NCBI GenBank assembly: GCA_003254925.1
Contig: QANZ01029560.1
Location: 110,305 to 174,304 of the forward strand
DNA length: 64,000 nt
Direction of reading: 5' to 3'
Source of the DNA: Chamaecrista fasciculata
Taxonomy: Eukaryota > Streptophyta > Magnoliopsida > Fabales > Fabaceae
This document shows positions 21,521 through 31,541 of this stretch, one piece after another (positions within the stretch are counted from its first letter, which is position 1; every line of letters starts with the position of its first letter). The notes under the pieces are model-generated. The model searched no databases. It worked only from the letters and a program-made list of their open reading frames with translations, and was not told the DNA's origin. Both the position numbers and the translations under genes were made by a program.

Positions 21521-22635
21521 ACCTATACTCTATCCATATCCTACTAAAAATAATAAATATATAATACTTTTTTGTTAAAAAATATTAAATATTTCATAAA
21601 TATTATAATACTTTACCAATACATTTTATTTATAATTTATTTTTTTTATTTTTAGTAATTATAGACGTAAAAAGTTGGGCAAAAATAAGTTTATATTAAT
21701 AAAAAAATAATTTATTTTAAATTCTCTAATCTCCGAAAACAGAGATTAGACTATCCAATAAGTATGGAGATAAAGATTATTTTGATACCTACTTATATTC
21801 AAATCTGAGTTCAAAAATCATAGTACTTTACTCATACTCTACCTATAATTATTCTTGATTACCAAACAATAATTTCCATTATTCCAAATTCCAATGTTTA
21901 ATCCTTGTAACTTGATCAATCAGTCACAAGAGTTTTTTCTTTTTGTTTTAAAAAAAAAAAGAGTTTTTTCTTTTTAATATTTCTTTTCCGAAAATGAGGA
22001 ATGTCATAAATCATGTATGAGTATGAGATACGAACATATCTAATAATTCTGGACTAAAATGAATCATTATAAAAACATATAAAATTATTTAAACATTAAA
22101 AAAATATAAAACATCAAAATAAATTTTGAGACAAAAATTTAATAGGAAATTAGGGAGTGGATCCTCTCCCTTTAACTCTCTCTCCCTTTCTCTCCCTTTC
22201 ATTCAATCTCCATCATTAAATTCATCCAATGAATATCATCAAGTCCACGTGTCCCCAAATTAAATGTATCATTTCATNTTTGATCCATTGGATGAGTTTA
22301 ATGGTGGAGATTAAATGAAAGGGAGAGAAAGGGAGAGGGGATTAAAGGGAGATGATCCACTCTCAGGAAATTAAGCATTCCACCTAACTTTTACTAATGA
22401 TGACTGTTAGCTTTTAAGCACATTCTTCTTTCATCGTTTTTTAACTTTTCCATCAATTTCCCAAACTTAAAACGGCAGAGCTTCACTGTACAAATAGCAG
22501 ATTCCTGAATGATTCGGATTTGCGAATATCATAAACAAAGTACTTCGTCCCTCTTAATCCTATGTAATATAGCATTAATTTGTCCAAACAGAAAATCACA
22601 GTACTGGATTGTGTCCAAAGCCAAGCAAGCAAGCT
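21521..22635. other. AT-rich intergenic DNA upstream of PAT1
   Basis: Very AT-rich, with poly-A/T runs around 21650-21720 and 21940-21980. It contains one well-defined MITE at 22153-22364 and then the PAT1 promoter (22374-22635). No exon was recognised. Confidence 0.6.
22153..22364. mobile_element. Hairpin MITE with 9-bp target duplication
   Basis: A 212-bp element bounded by the perfect direct repeat AGGAAATTA (22144-22152 and 22365-22373). The terminal inverted repeats begin GGGAGTGGATC / GAGAGTGGATC and extend about 85 bases per arm (CTCCCTTTCTCTCCCTTTCA is shared). The single N at 22278 lies near the loop, as expected where a hairpin defeats sequencing. The 9-bp duplication points to a Mutator-type non-autonomous element. 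It lies about 270 bases before the PAT1 ATG. Confidence 0.88.
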
Positions 22636-25600
22636 ATGGCTAAAACTCTATCTTCCTCTTTCTCTACAATTTTTCACTCCTCTTTCTCCTCTACTCATCG
22701 ACCTTTCTCTTCCATCTTAAAACTCCGAGATTTTTCGGCCGTACATCCATTCCCTTCCATCAAGAAGCAAACGAGGTTCGCGACTGCTCATAATACAGGC
22801 ACACCGATCAATTCGGCTGGCGAGGTTCGGCATTGTTCAGCGGTTTATGTCTTTTTGTAGATTTCTTTTTTTTTTCTCTCTCTCTCTCTGCTGCGTTTTT
22901 TTACTGCAATCGATGATTTTGTTCTTATTTTTAATGTTGCAGTTGATTGAATCGTTGATTAATGGGGTTGATTTAACGGAAGCCGAAGCCGAAGCGTCTC
23001 TCGAATTCTTATTGAAAGAAGCCAATGAGGCATTGATCAGCGCTGTTCTTGTACTCTTGAGAGCCAAAGGAGAGACGTTTGAAGAAGTAAGTTTACTGAT
23101 TTAACCTCTTGCTTTATTCTTCTTTTTTGAGCAAATTCACTGTTCCGGCTGTGTTTTAAGGACCCAACTATATAATACAGAGGCATAAATAAATGAAATA
23201 GAAACTCCAATTACCATGAATTTATTGGGGAACTTGATATAAACTTTATTTAAATTTTGTTCTGTTCTCTTTTCTTATTGCCTCATTTATAGACTCAGTT
23301 TTGACAGAGGCCGGTAACGATTAATTATAGGGATTTATGTGGATAGGTTGTGGGACTAGCAAGAGCGATGATCAAACACGCCAGGAAGGTTGAAGGTTTA
23401 GTTGATGCGGTTGACATTGTCGGAACTGGAGGTGATGGTGCAAACACTGTCAACATTTCAACTGGGGCTTCAATTCTTGCCGCTGCTTGTGGTGCCAAAG
23501 TCGCAAAGGTGAAGATAAATTCTATTGAATATATTGACTGTGTGATTATATGATGGTAGCAATTTTTCAGATAATTTGAAACTTTTGGAGTATTGAAGTT
23601 TGATGATTGACCATTTTTTGTGTTGCAGCAAGGAAACCGTTCAAGCTCTTCTGCTTGTGGAAGTGCTGATGTATTAGAAGCATTGGGAGTGGCTATTGAC
23701 CTAGACCCTGAGGTTAGTGTAATACTGTAAATTGAATTATGAAAGGCAATTGCTTTGTTAATTTAGTCTTGAATGTGAAATTCAGTTCAGTTCACAATAG
23801 CCCTATTTGTTATGTGGAAGACTATTGCACAGGATATCGCTTGGTAGTGAGACTTGTCAATGTTGTTTTTGTTGTCATTATAAAATAAGAATTCCTTATC
23901 ACCAAGCGCGTAAAACAATTGGTTGAGGGTTGATCCAGTTTAACCAAGATTGTTGAGTTCGAGACAAGTTGGGAATGCAATACATTGTATACTTGGTGGG
24001 AGAACTTGGTCACCCTTGTTGTTCTACCCGATTTAAGCGAGAGTAGTTTTCATCTAAACCATCAAAACGGCTTAGCGGGGGACAGTCATGGTTCATACTA
24101 ACAATTTAAAGTTCCTTTCTCTACAACTTGATAATTTGATAGATTTCTGGTCAACAGTTGAATATATTTGTTTATTTGTGGCAGATAAATAATTATATAT
24201 GTTTCTCCCTTAACTTACGTGAAAAATGAAAGCCTTATAAGCTTTACTATGACTAATGCTCATGGCTATGGTATTTTATACATGTTAACTTCGCATTGAT
24301 GTCTGTTAAAAACCTTCCAGATCAACATAATTTGATGAACTGATTCTAGCTTATAGGTAGATGCCGAGTAATTCCATTTCAGAATAAGAATGGCTTGAGT
24401 GAGGGAGTATTATTCAAGGGAAATTGTGGTATAATAAATAGAACTTATTTAATGGAAATAGTTGTCAGTGATAAATGCATGTAGTAATCTTGTTTTCTCT
24501 TCCCTATTGTGATGGTTAATCAGGGGGTAACAAGGTGTGTGAATGGAGCAGGGATTGGTTTTATGATGTCTCCAAAGTACCACCCAGCTATGAAGATTGT
24601 AAGCCCTGTTAGAAAAAAGCTAAAAGTAAAAACTGTATTCAACGTATTGGGCCCCATGCTAAATCCAGCACAGGTACCTTTTGCAGTTGTTGGAGTGTTC
24701 AAGGAAGACTTGGTAAGTTCCTTCTTGGTGAATATTGACATTCCTATCATATTTTGTTATTCACGTGTAATAGTTGTTTTAATGTGAAATTACGTAGTTG
24801 ATTGGATGTTATTCATAAACATCAGTGTGTCTGAACAAAATGATCTATAGCTTTGAGTTTCCGGCCCCTTATTTCTTTCACAATATCTAAGCTCTAATCC
24901 TACCACACTAAAGTAGATTCCATGGAATCCATGCATCTGTATGATTGGTTACTATAATGAGCTGATTAATTTATTGGTATATGTTGGTTCATTGTTTTGA
25001 ATGACGGCAACTCAGACAGGTTGAAGCAGTCAGGTTTATATCCTACTGAGATCTTAGACTAAATTAATAACACCCACTATTAGTTTTTAATGGGTTCTTG
25101 AACTAATCATTGTGCTTAGAAAGTCCTTGCTTATAATTCTCCCACCCACTATTTTAATATTGAGTATCTGACAATAAACTGAGTTATTTTTCTGGCTTGT
25201 TGCTTTCTTACACTTCAATATAAAACAGCTTCAGATATATTCTTGAGGCGCTTGTAATGCAATCTGTGTTTGTTTTCCTAACATCATCCCTTGAAGCTGA
25301 TTGCTTTTGATTTTTGAATAGGTTCTCAAAATGGCTAAAGCACTGCAAAGGTTTGGCATGAAAAGAGCTTTAGTCGTTCACTCTGAGGGTTTGGATGAAA
25401 TAAGTCCTCTTGGTAAGATCACTTGCTTGTGTTGACATTGCTTATTTGGAATTGGAAGAAATAAGTTTTTAAATTTGATCTGATGGGCAATTTCCAACCT
25501 GTGTTACATCCAGGACCAGGTCTAGTACTTGACGTCACTCCAGAAAGGATTGATAAATTCTCATTTGATCCATGTAAGCACATGATATGATAAATATTTG

Positions 25601-26247
25601 TTGTTTCCACGAATATTTTATCGGACATGCATATTTGAATACACTCTTCACATCAGAGTGTTTCTTGCAACAGTGGAGTTCAGCATTCCTCGGTGCAATC
25701 TCGAGAGCTTAAAGGGTGGTGGCCCAGAATACAATGCTGAAGTTCTGAAGCGTGTTCTGTCTGGAGAGAGAGGGTCTATTGCTGATGCTTTTGTGAGTAT
25801 CTTAAACTTCCCTGATCTTAAAACTCAAGTGTGTAATGCTTTACATTTTAATAAAATTGCGGTGTCAACGAGTTCGTATCTATGGCATAACAAGTGTCCA
25901 TGTCATTGTGGTATTTTTGTTTCTATACTTATCTCTCAAGATCCATTTTGTTTTTTCTGTACCCAAAATAAAATATATGGCCAGATTCTGAATGCAGCAG
26001 CAGCTCTCTTGGTCAGTGGCCGGGTAAGAAGCCTAGCCGAAGGAGTGTCTCTGGCTCGTGAAACACAGCAATCGGGAAAGGCTCTTGAAACTCTCAACTT
26101 GTGGAAAAATATATCAAATGTAAGTAACATTGAGCCTGAATTCACTTCTTTCTTTCCAGGACATTCATAGATTGGTAAATATTATTTCCTTTCTTTGTTC
26201 AACAATTGCAGAAAGCAAAAGAGGATGCAGCTCTGGAATATGTCTGA
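22636..26247 (+). CDS. PAT1: Anthranilate phosphoribosyltransferase, plastid (TrpD/PAT1)
   Basis: Ten exons: 22636-22824, 22943-23086, 23347-23508, 23629-23712, 24524-24712, 25322-25412, 25514-25573, 25674-25792, 25985-26119, 26212-26247. They join in frame to 402 residues. It catalyses the second committed step of tryptophan synthesis, anthranilate plus PRPP to phosphoribosylanthranilate, in the plastid. The Ser/Thr-rich first about 55 residues look like a transit peptide. Family landmarks are present: [11 protein letters not shown] at the start of the N-terminal helical domain, [19 protein letters not shown] (PRPP loop), [45 protein letters not shown] and a complete C-terminus. The first ATG is 22636; the frame is open upstream but has no earlier ATG. 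A decayed partial copy lies upstream at 18745-19136. Confidence 0.95.
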
Positions 26248-27081
26248 TTAAACTTGATTCTGAAGGAGTCCTCAAATTGTATATGGATGCATGGAAGATT
26301 GATTATGTTTTGTTGGCTTTAGAAAATAAAAGTTCTAGAAAATTTTCACTTTGTAGTTTGTGTGGCACAGGAATCGTTTTATGAATAAAATTAGAGCCCA
26401 TTATAAATACCATGGTATTTAAAGTCCATCATAGGGAATTGGGAGAGTATAATAAAACTACAAATCAAGACTCAACCACAGCTATGAAAATACACACTCT
26501 CGTATTGCATGTGCATGTAAAAATGGCATTTACAATATGGGGTTCATGTGCCTTTTCCACCTTCATATCTAGTTGCTTGTCATCCATACTAGTATATACG
26601 TCAATAATCCTGCACAAGTTTGAGAGAAAGTCACACTTACAAGTTACACCCCAAGGGCTAAATGATATTATATATTTGATGGTCAAAATCTCATTTTGGC
26701 TTTCAAAATCAAAACAAATTTTATTTTGGTCTTTAAATTTTTCTTTATTTCATTTTGATTCTCAAATTTTTTTTTAAAAAAATCTTACTTCTTGAAAAAA
26801 AAAATAGAACCAAAAAGAAGGTTGAGGATCAAAACAGAATTTACCCTATAATTTGAGGAGTAAAATGAAATTTTGACTTATATTTGACATATCACATGGA
26901 CATCTAATAATATACACAGTAGTACCTGCAACCATTTTTACCATGGTAGGCCTTGTCTCTGAAGATGAGGCAGCTGTAAATTTATCAAAATGAAGAAACT
27001 TAGAAATTTTATAATAGCTAACCAATAAGCATCAACATTAAGTGTAAGGAAATGGAAGGCAAATAAGGATGATAATAGTAA
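26248..27081. other. Spacer between PAT1 and the WAK-type gene
   Basis: This contains the PAT1 3' UTR, a foldback of the TTTTGGTC family (about 26678-26882) and a possible third exon of the minus-strand WAK-type gene. That exon would start at 26973 after the acceptor TTTACAG and read AASSSETRPTMVKMVAG. No other gene was recognised. Confidence 0.5.
26678..26882. mobile_element. Small foldback element, TTTTGGTC family
   Basis: The left arm near 26680-26770 (CAAAATCTCATTTTGG, TTTTATTTTGGTC) is complementary to the right arm near 26810-26882 (CAAAACAGAATTT, AAAATGAAATTTTGAC). There is no ORF. It is the same family as 5033-5510 and 30317-30860. Confidence 0.5.
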
Positions 27082-29154
27082 CTAACCTGAATCAGAATCA
27101 GAATCAGAATCACAATTGGAAGTAGAATTGGAGTTGCCACACATACAAACCTCCCTAATCCCATCAGAACCATAGCCGCACGTGCCACCCGTAGCCTGGC
27201 ACGCGCCACAAAACGCATCGTTTCCTTGCACCGAATACTTGACTCGGATCCCATAGGACCAGCGACCCGGGCCATCGAGTCTGAGTGGAGCAAGATTAAA
27301 AGCACTGCTATATCCTTCACAGTGAAGCCTTGTGAGATTAATAGCCTTAATGGATTCGAACATCACTGCACAACATTTTGGTGGGCCTGGGCCTAAATAT
27401 GTTGAGCCCATTCGTTTATGGCCCACTGTGTCCCAGCCTGGGCACCCGTAATACTCCTCGCACCCCATTCCTGAAACGTTTCGACAAGGCAGGTGCTTCC
27501 CCGGAAAACCTTTATTTCCAATATCAACTTGAGTAGTTTAGCAGAGTGGTTTTTTTCGAAGAGAAAATTTACTATTAAGCCCTTGAATTTATACGAAGTG
27601 AACTAACTCGTGTTCTGAATAATCAAAATATACTACTCAATCCTTGAATTATTATAATTGTCAACAATTTGCTTTCCGGGTCAAATTTGGGGATTGAAAA
27701 GTATGAATTCAGTATAAATTCAAAGACCAAATAGTATAAATTTAGTACATATTTAGGGATCAAAAAGTATAAAATTAATTCAAATTCATGGGTCAAAAAA
27801 TATAAAATTAGTTCAAATTTAGGGATCAAATAGTATTAACTTAGTACAAATTTAAGGACCAAAAAGTATAAAACTAGTTCAAATTTAGAAACTAAATAGT
27901 ATTAACTAAATACAAATTCAATAACCAAAAAATATAAAATTAGTTGAAATTTAAGGATCAAATAGTATTAACTCAGTACAAATTCGAGGACCAAAAAGTA
28001 TAAAATTAATTCAAATTTAAGGACCAAATAATATTAACTTAGTACAAATTCAATGACCAAAAAATATAAAATTAGTTCAAATTTAATGATAAGTATTCAA
28101 ATTGTCACTAAGAACCAAATAGTTGATAATTAAAATATTTTCAAGAATTAAATTGTGTATTTCAATTATTATAAGATTAATTAGTTAACTACTTAACTCC
28201 ATATAAATTCAAACAAGAAATAATAATATTTCTCTGTTTCAAATTCATTAAGAAATTCAGTTTTTTTTTGGTAAATTACACTTTGGTACCCTGTGGTTTG
28301 AAACTTGACACTTTGGTACCCTGTGGTATTCTCCATTAACACTTTGGTACCCTTTGGAGCTATTTTGTAATTTTAACCATAATAAATTTTACAAAAATTA
28401 CATATTGACCCCAAAAAAATTTTAAATTTTTCATTTTAGTCCCTATATAATATGTATCCAGGGACCTATTTGTAATTTTTTGAAAATTTTTTGGGGTCAA
28501 TATGTAATTTTTGCAAAATTTGTTATGGTTAAAATTACAAAATAGCTCCAAAGGGTACCAAAGTGTTAATGGAGAATACCACAGGGTACCAAAGTGTCAA
28601 GTTTCAAACCACAGGGTACCAAAGTGAAATAGGGTCAAACCACAGGGTACCAAAGTGTAATTTACCCTTTTTTTTATGAATAATATTCACACAATTTCAG
28701 TGAAACATTCAGAAACTTAAAAACATGGTTTAGTGTATTAACCTTGGAACAGAGGAGACTGAGCTGAGCAACCTATGAGCATGAAGACGTTGTCGGCGGC
28801 GGGATTGATGTAGGGCTGTCGCCACGGCTCCACAGCGAAGCCGTTGCCGGCGGCGCCGAGGACGATGGTGTCGCAGGTGGACATGTGGGGCTCGTGGAGT
28901 GTGAGAGCCTGGTAAGCATAGTCTATGTCTAGTACTCTGTAGGAGCCAGAGCTGACGTGGAACATGAGAACTTGGTTCATGCAGAAGAGAAGGTCACGAA
29001 AGCCCGGGTGCCCACACCCATATTGAAGCCCGAATGGGTAATCTATGGTTATGTTGCCACAGTATGATCGACATGAGTTAATGTAAGCGAAAGTGAAACT
29101 AATTGGTGAGAGAATGATGAGGATGAGGATGAGGATGAGGAGAGAGAAGAGCAT
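27082..29154 (-). CDS. Secreted wall-associated-kinase-like galacturonan-binding protein without kinase
   Basis: Two clear exons, 29154-28743 and 27509-27082, join in frame to 279 residues. A hydrophobic signal peptide (about 1-24) is followed by a GUB_WAK_bind domain (SCRSYCGNITIDYPFGLQYGC-like start, many Cys). Exon 2 carries a WAK-associated C-terminal domain with GCPGWDT, CEGYSSAFNLAPL, CQATGGTCGYG and CMCGNS. In the family these domains bind or sit in the pectic cell wall; no kinase domain follows, so it resembles stand-alone WAK-associated proteins. The 3' end is uncertain: TCAGGTTAGT at 27081-27090 is both a stop in frame and a good splice donor. A third exon from 26973 would add a Ser-rich and then hydrophobic tail. 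The intron holds a tandem repeat and a large hairpin, and a related hairpin sits about 115 bases upstream of the ATG. Confidence 0.85.
27690..28095. repeat. Tandem repeat, about 66-bp unit made of two half-units
   Basis: Repeated, diverged copies of TTCAAATTTAGGGATCAAAT and then AGTATTAACTTAGTACAAAT, followed by ACCAAAAAGTATAAAATTAG. About five to six units lie inside the WAK-type intron. They resemble the flanks seen near 51480-51650, so the array probably arose inside a dispersed AT-rich element. Not CRISPR: the units are contiguous, diverged and lack spacers. Confidence 0.7.
28269..28667. mobile_element. Long hairpin element with ACTTTGGTACC units, copy 1
   Basis: A nearly perfect inverted repeat of about 400 bases. 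It begins GGTAAATTACACTTTGGTAC and ends with its complement. Each arm contains three or four spaced copies of ACTTTGGTACCCT / AGGGTACCAAAGT, and the centre pairs across GTCCCTATATAATATG. It lies wholly in the intron (27510-28742) of the WAK-type gene. No ORF; probably a non-autonomous DNA element. Confidence 0.8.
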
Positions 29155-29267
29155 AGTTATGAGAGAGAGAGAGAGATGATGTTTTTTGATGAATCAAATG
29201 ATAGATTATGGATGCTCTGCTTGGTTGGACGATAAAATTATATGTGTTTGATTGATATATATATATA

Positions 29268-29662
29268 AGGGTAAATTAGACTTTGGTATCCTATTCTATG
29301 AACCGATTTCACTTTGAATTGGTATCATGTTCTTTCATAAGTGACAGATTGGTATCCTATTCTTTGCACCGTTAACATTTTGATATCATATTCTTTGCAC
29401 CGTCAACACTTTGGTACCCTAACAAAGATAGAAGAGGGTAATAAATCGTGAAAAAACAGAATACCAAAGTGAAATTGGTCAATAGAATAAAGTATCAAAG
29501 TGTTAACGGTGCAAAGAACATGATACCAAAATGTCACTTTTGAAATAACAGGATATCAAAATGTTAACGGTACAAATAACATAATATTAAAGTCTCATTT
29601 TTAAAAGTACAAAGTATAAAAGTGAAATTAGCCCGTATAATAGGATACCAAAATTTAGCCTA
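29268..29662. mobile_element. Long hairpin element, copy 2 (in WAK-type promoter)
   Basis: Same architecture as the element at 28269-28667: GGTAAATTAGACTTTGGTA at the left, repeated TTGGTATC(C/A)TATTCTTT units, and complementary arms ending near 29662. It is more diverged (TTTGGTATCC instead of TTTGGTACCC). It starts about 115 bases upstream of the WAK-type start codon. Confidence 0.75.
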
Positions 29663-30316
29663 TATATAATGCTGCTTTATTCACATGCATGTAGTAGTGT
29701 TGTTGAGGAATCTGCAGGGTGGAATTGTTTAATGATGGGATTTCTTTCACTTTCACTCTCACTTTGATAGCTTTTGGAAATTCTGTTGGTCAAAGGCCAG
29801 GCTTTTCTTGGGTGGCTAGTGGCTACTAGGCTAGCTAGTGAGAAAAGTAGGTTAATTTGGGCCATCCCATGTATTAACTCATTAACATTCATATATTAAA
29901 GCGTCAGTAACATGTGAGTTTTTAAACATTAAAAATTATCTTTTAAATAAATTTTTGTAGATTTCAAAATATAACATGCTCTACTAACCAATCAAAAGAA
30001 ACTTTAAAATATGCCCTAAGAACACATGTTAGATAAATCCATATATTAATTATAACCAGGTCGGTGTAAGATGAGGGAAGCAGGGTGACATACACAAAAC
30101 TGATATGCTTGCATCTTTATTCTCTTTTTCTTTCTTTGTGTTCTCGTTTCCCTTTCTGCTTTCTAGTTCTGCTCGCTTCTTTAGGTTGATTGATGGCGAA
30201 GGATATGATTATGGGGAATGAAATGAGCATCACAATGCTCAAAATAATATGATGGATTATGCATAACCTTGATCCCATGTATGTGTTGGTCCGAATAGTT
30301 TAACATACATAGAAAT

Positions 30317-30860
30317 CAGTGAAACCTTGACTAAAATTTCATTTTAATCCTTCTTGAATTCACTTTTTATTTTAATCTCTTAATTTAATCCTTCATAATT
30401 TATTTTGTATTTAATTATTGTATTGAATATATAATACTATTAGTTGATAAAATAACAAGTTAATTATCCAAAACAAAAACCAAACCAATCATCTGGAGTA
30501 TTATTTGATCTTGTTTGTCAAAGATCCCAACTAAACAAAGAAAGAACTCGGAAAAAATAACTTGTAGCTCTGATTTCGTTGTAATCAGACTTAAAACAAG
30601 ATAGATATAATTAAATTCAGGAAACAAACAATCCCTTTTTGAACCCGATTGTTCGATTTGACCTTGTTTGTCGATAACTTCAATTAGACAAAAGAAGAAC
30701 TCATCAAATTTAACTCGTAACTCTGATTTAATCACATTCGGGTTTGAAACAAGAGATATGACCAGATTCAACATTTAACCAATGAAACTTTTAGATAGGA
30801 AACATTAAGGACCAAAACGGAACGAAAAAAATTATTAAAGACCAAAATAGAACTTTGGAT
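30317..30860. mobile_element. Foldback element, TTTTGGTCC family
   Basis: Left part near 30335-30420 (AAATTTCATTTTAATCCTTC) and right part near 30795-30860 (GGACCAAAACGGAACG, AAAGACCAAAATAGAAC) are complementary. The sequence between contains two diverged copies of a block around TTTGTCAAAGATCCCAACTA and TTTGTCGATAACTTCAATTA. No ORF of note. Confidence 0.45.
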
Positions 30861-31223
30861 AAATATTATGGATAAAAATAGGTTTTTGACCAAAAAAATA
30901 TTAAAGCTTTAAATTCTACTGGAATTATTAATTGCAAAAAATGTTACAGGGTAATCAGCATTTTAATTTCATCATATCAATAATGTCTTGAGGCAAAGAA
31001 GCCTTTTAAAACCAACTGTAATTTTTTTAGTTTAGATTAATGAAATCAATTTTAGCTTAACGAGGAAATTAGTATTACTAATTTGATTTTATAAAACGGT
31101 GTGTATTGTCAAAAAAAAAACTATGAGAAAATCGTGGGTAAATATGCAATTTAACTTTAAGAGAAAATCACACTTTTTTTTTTTGTGATAGAAGAAAATC
31201 ATACTCTTGACTGTACACTTCCA

Positions 31224-31251
31224 NNNNNNNNNNNNNNNNNNNNNNNNNNNN
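31224..31251. other. Assembly gap (28 N)
   Basis: The gap is flanked by ACTGTACACTTCCA on the left (31210-31223) and the same sequence again at 31270-31283, after an A-run. The duplicated flank suggests an unmerged overlap across a homopolymer and not a true missing segment. Confidence 0.8.
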
Positions 31252-31541
31252 AAAAAAAAAAAAAAAAAGACTGTACACTTCCAAGACAAAAAGCGCGACG
31301 GATCTGCGAATCAAAATCTCACCTTACAGTGTTCCATGGCGGTGCAACGGTAGCCGCTCACTGTGTTCTTCACCCAATCAATTAGATTCTGATAGTTTCC
31401 GATCGATTACGTTCTTCCATCTCACAGTTTGTAGAGTTTCTGTATTCTTGGTTTCTCCTCTAATTTCTCGGCCGCCAAACAGGCTACACAAGTTCATTTG
31501 CATTTCCTCGAAGGCTTGTCGATTTTACATCTCCTCCATCG

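Larger units (their letters stand above)
29155..31541. other. Intergenic region between WAK-type and Tim17-type genes
   Basis: The two genes are divergently transcribed from here. The region includes a GA microsatellite just before the WAK-type ATG (about 29160-29176), hairpin copy 2 (29268-29662), a foldback of the TTTTGGTCC family (about 30317-30860) and the N gap at 31224-31251. No further gene was recognised. Confidence 0.6.

Noticed and set aside
22609..22635. Upstream start for PAT1
   Set aside because: The frame is open but the codon at 22609 is TTG; the first ATG is 22636.
27690..28095. Regularly spaced repeats as a CRISPR-like array
   Set aside because: Plant genome, contiguous diverged units, no unique spacers, no cas genes.
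30193..30252. 19-codon ORF MAKDMIMGNE
   Set aside because: Too short, no conserved context; chance ORF in intergenic DNA.
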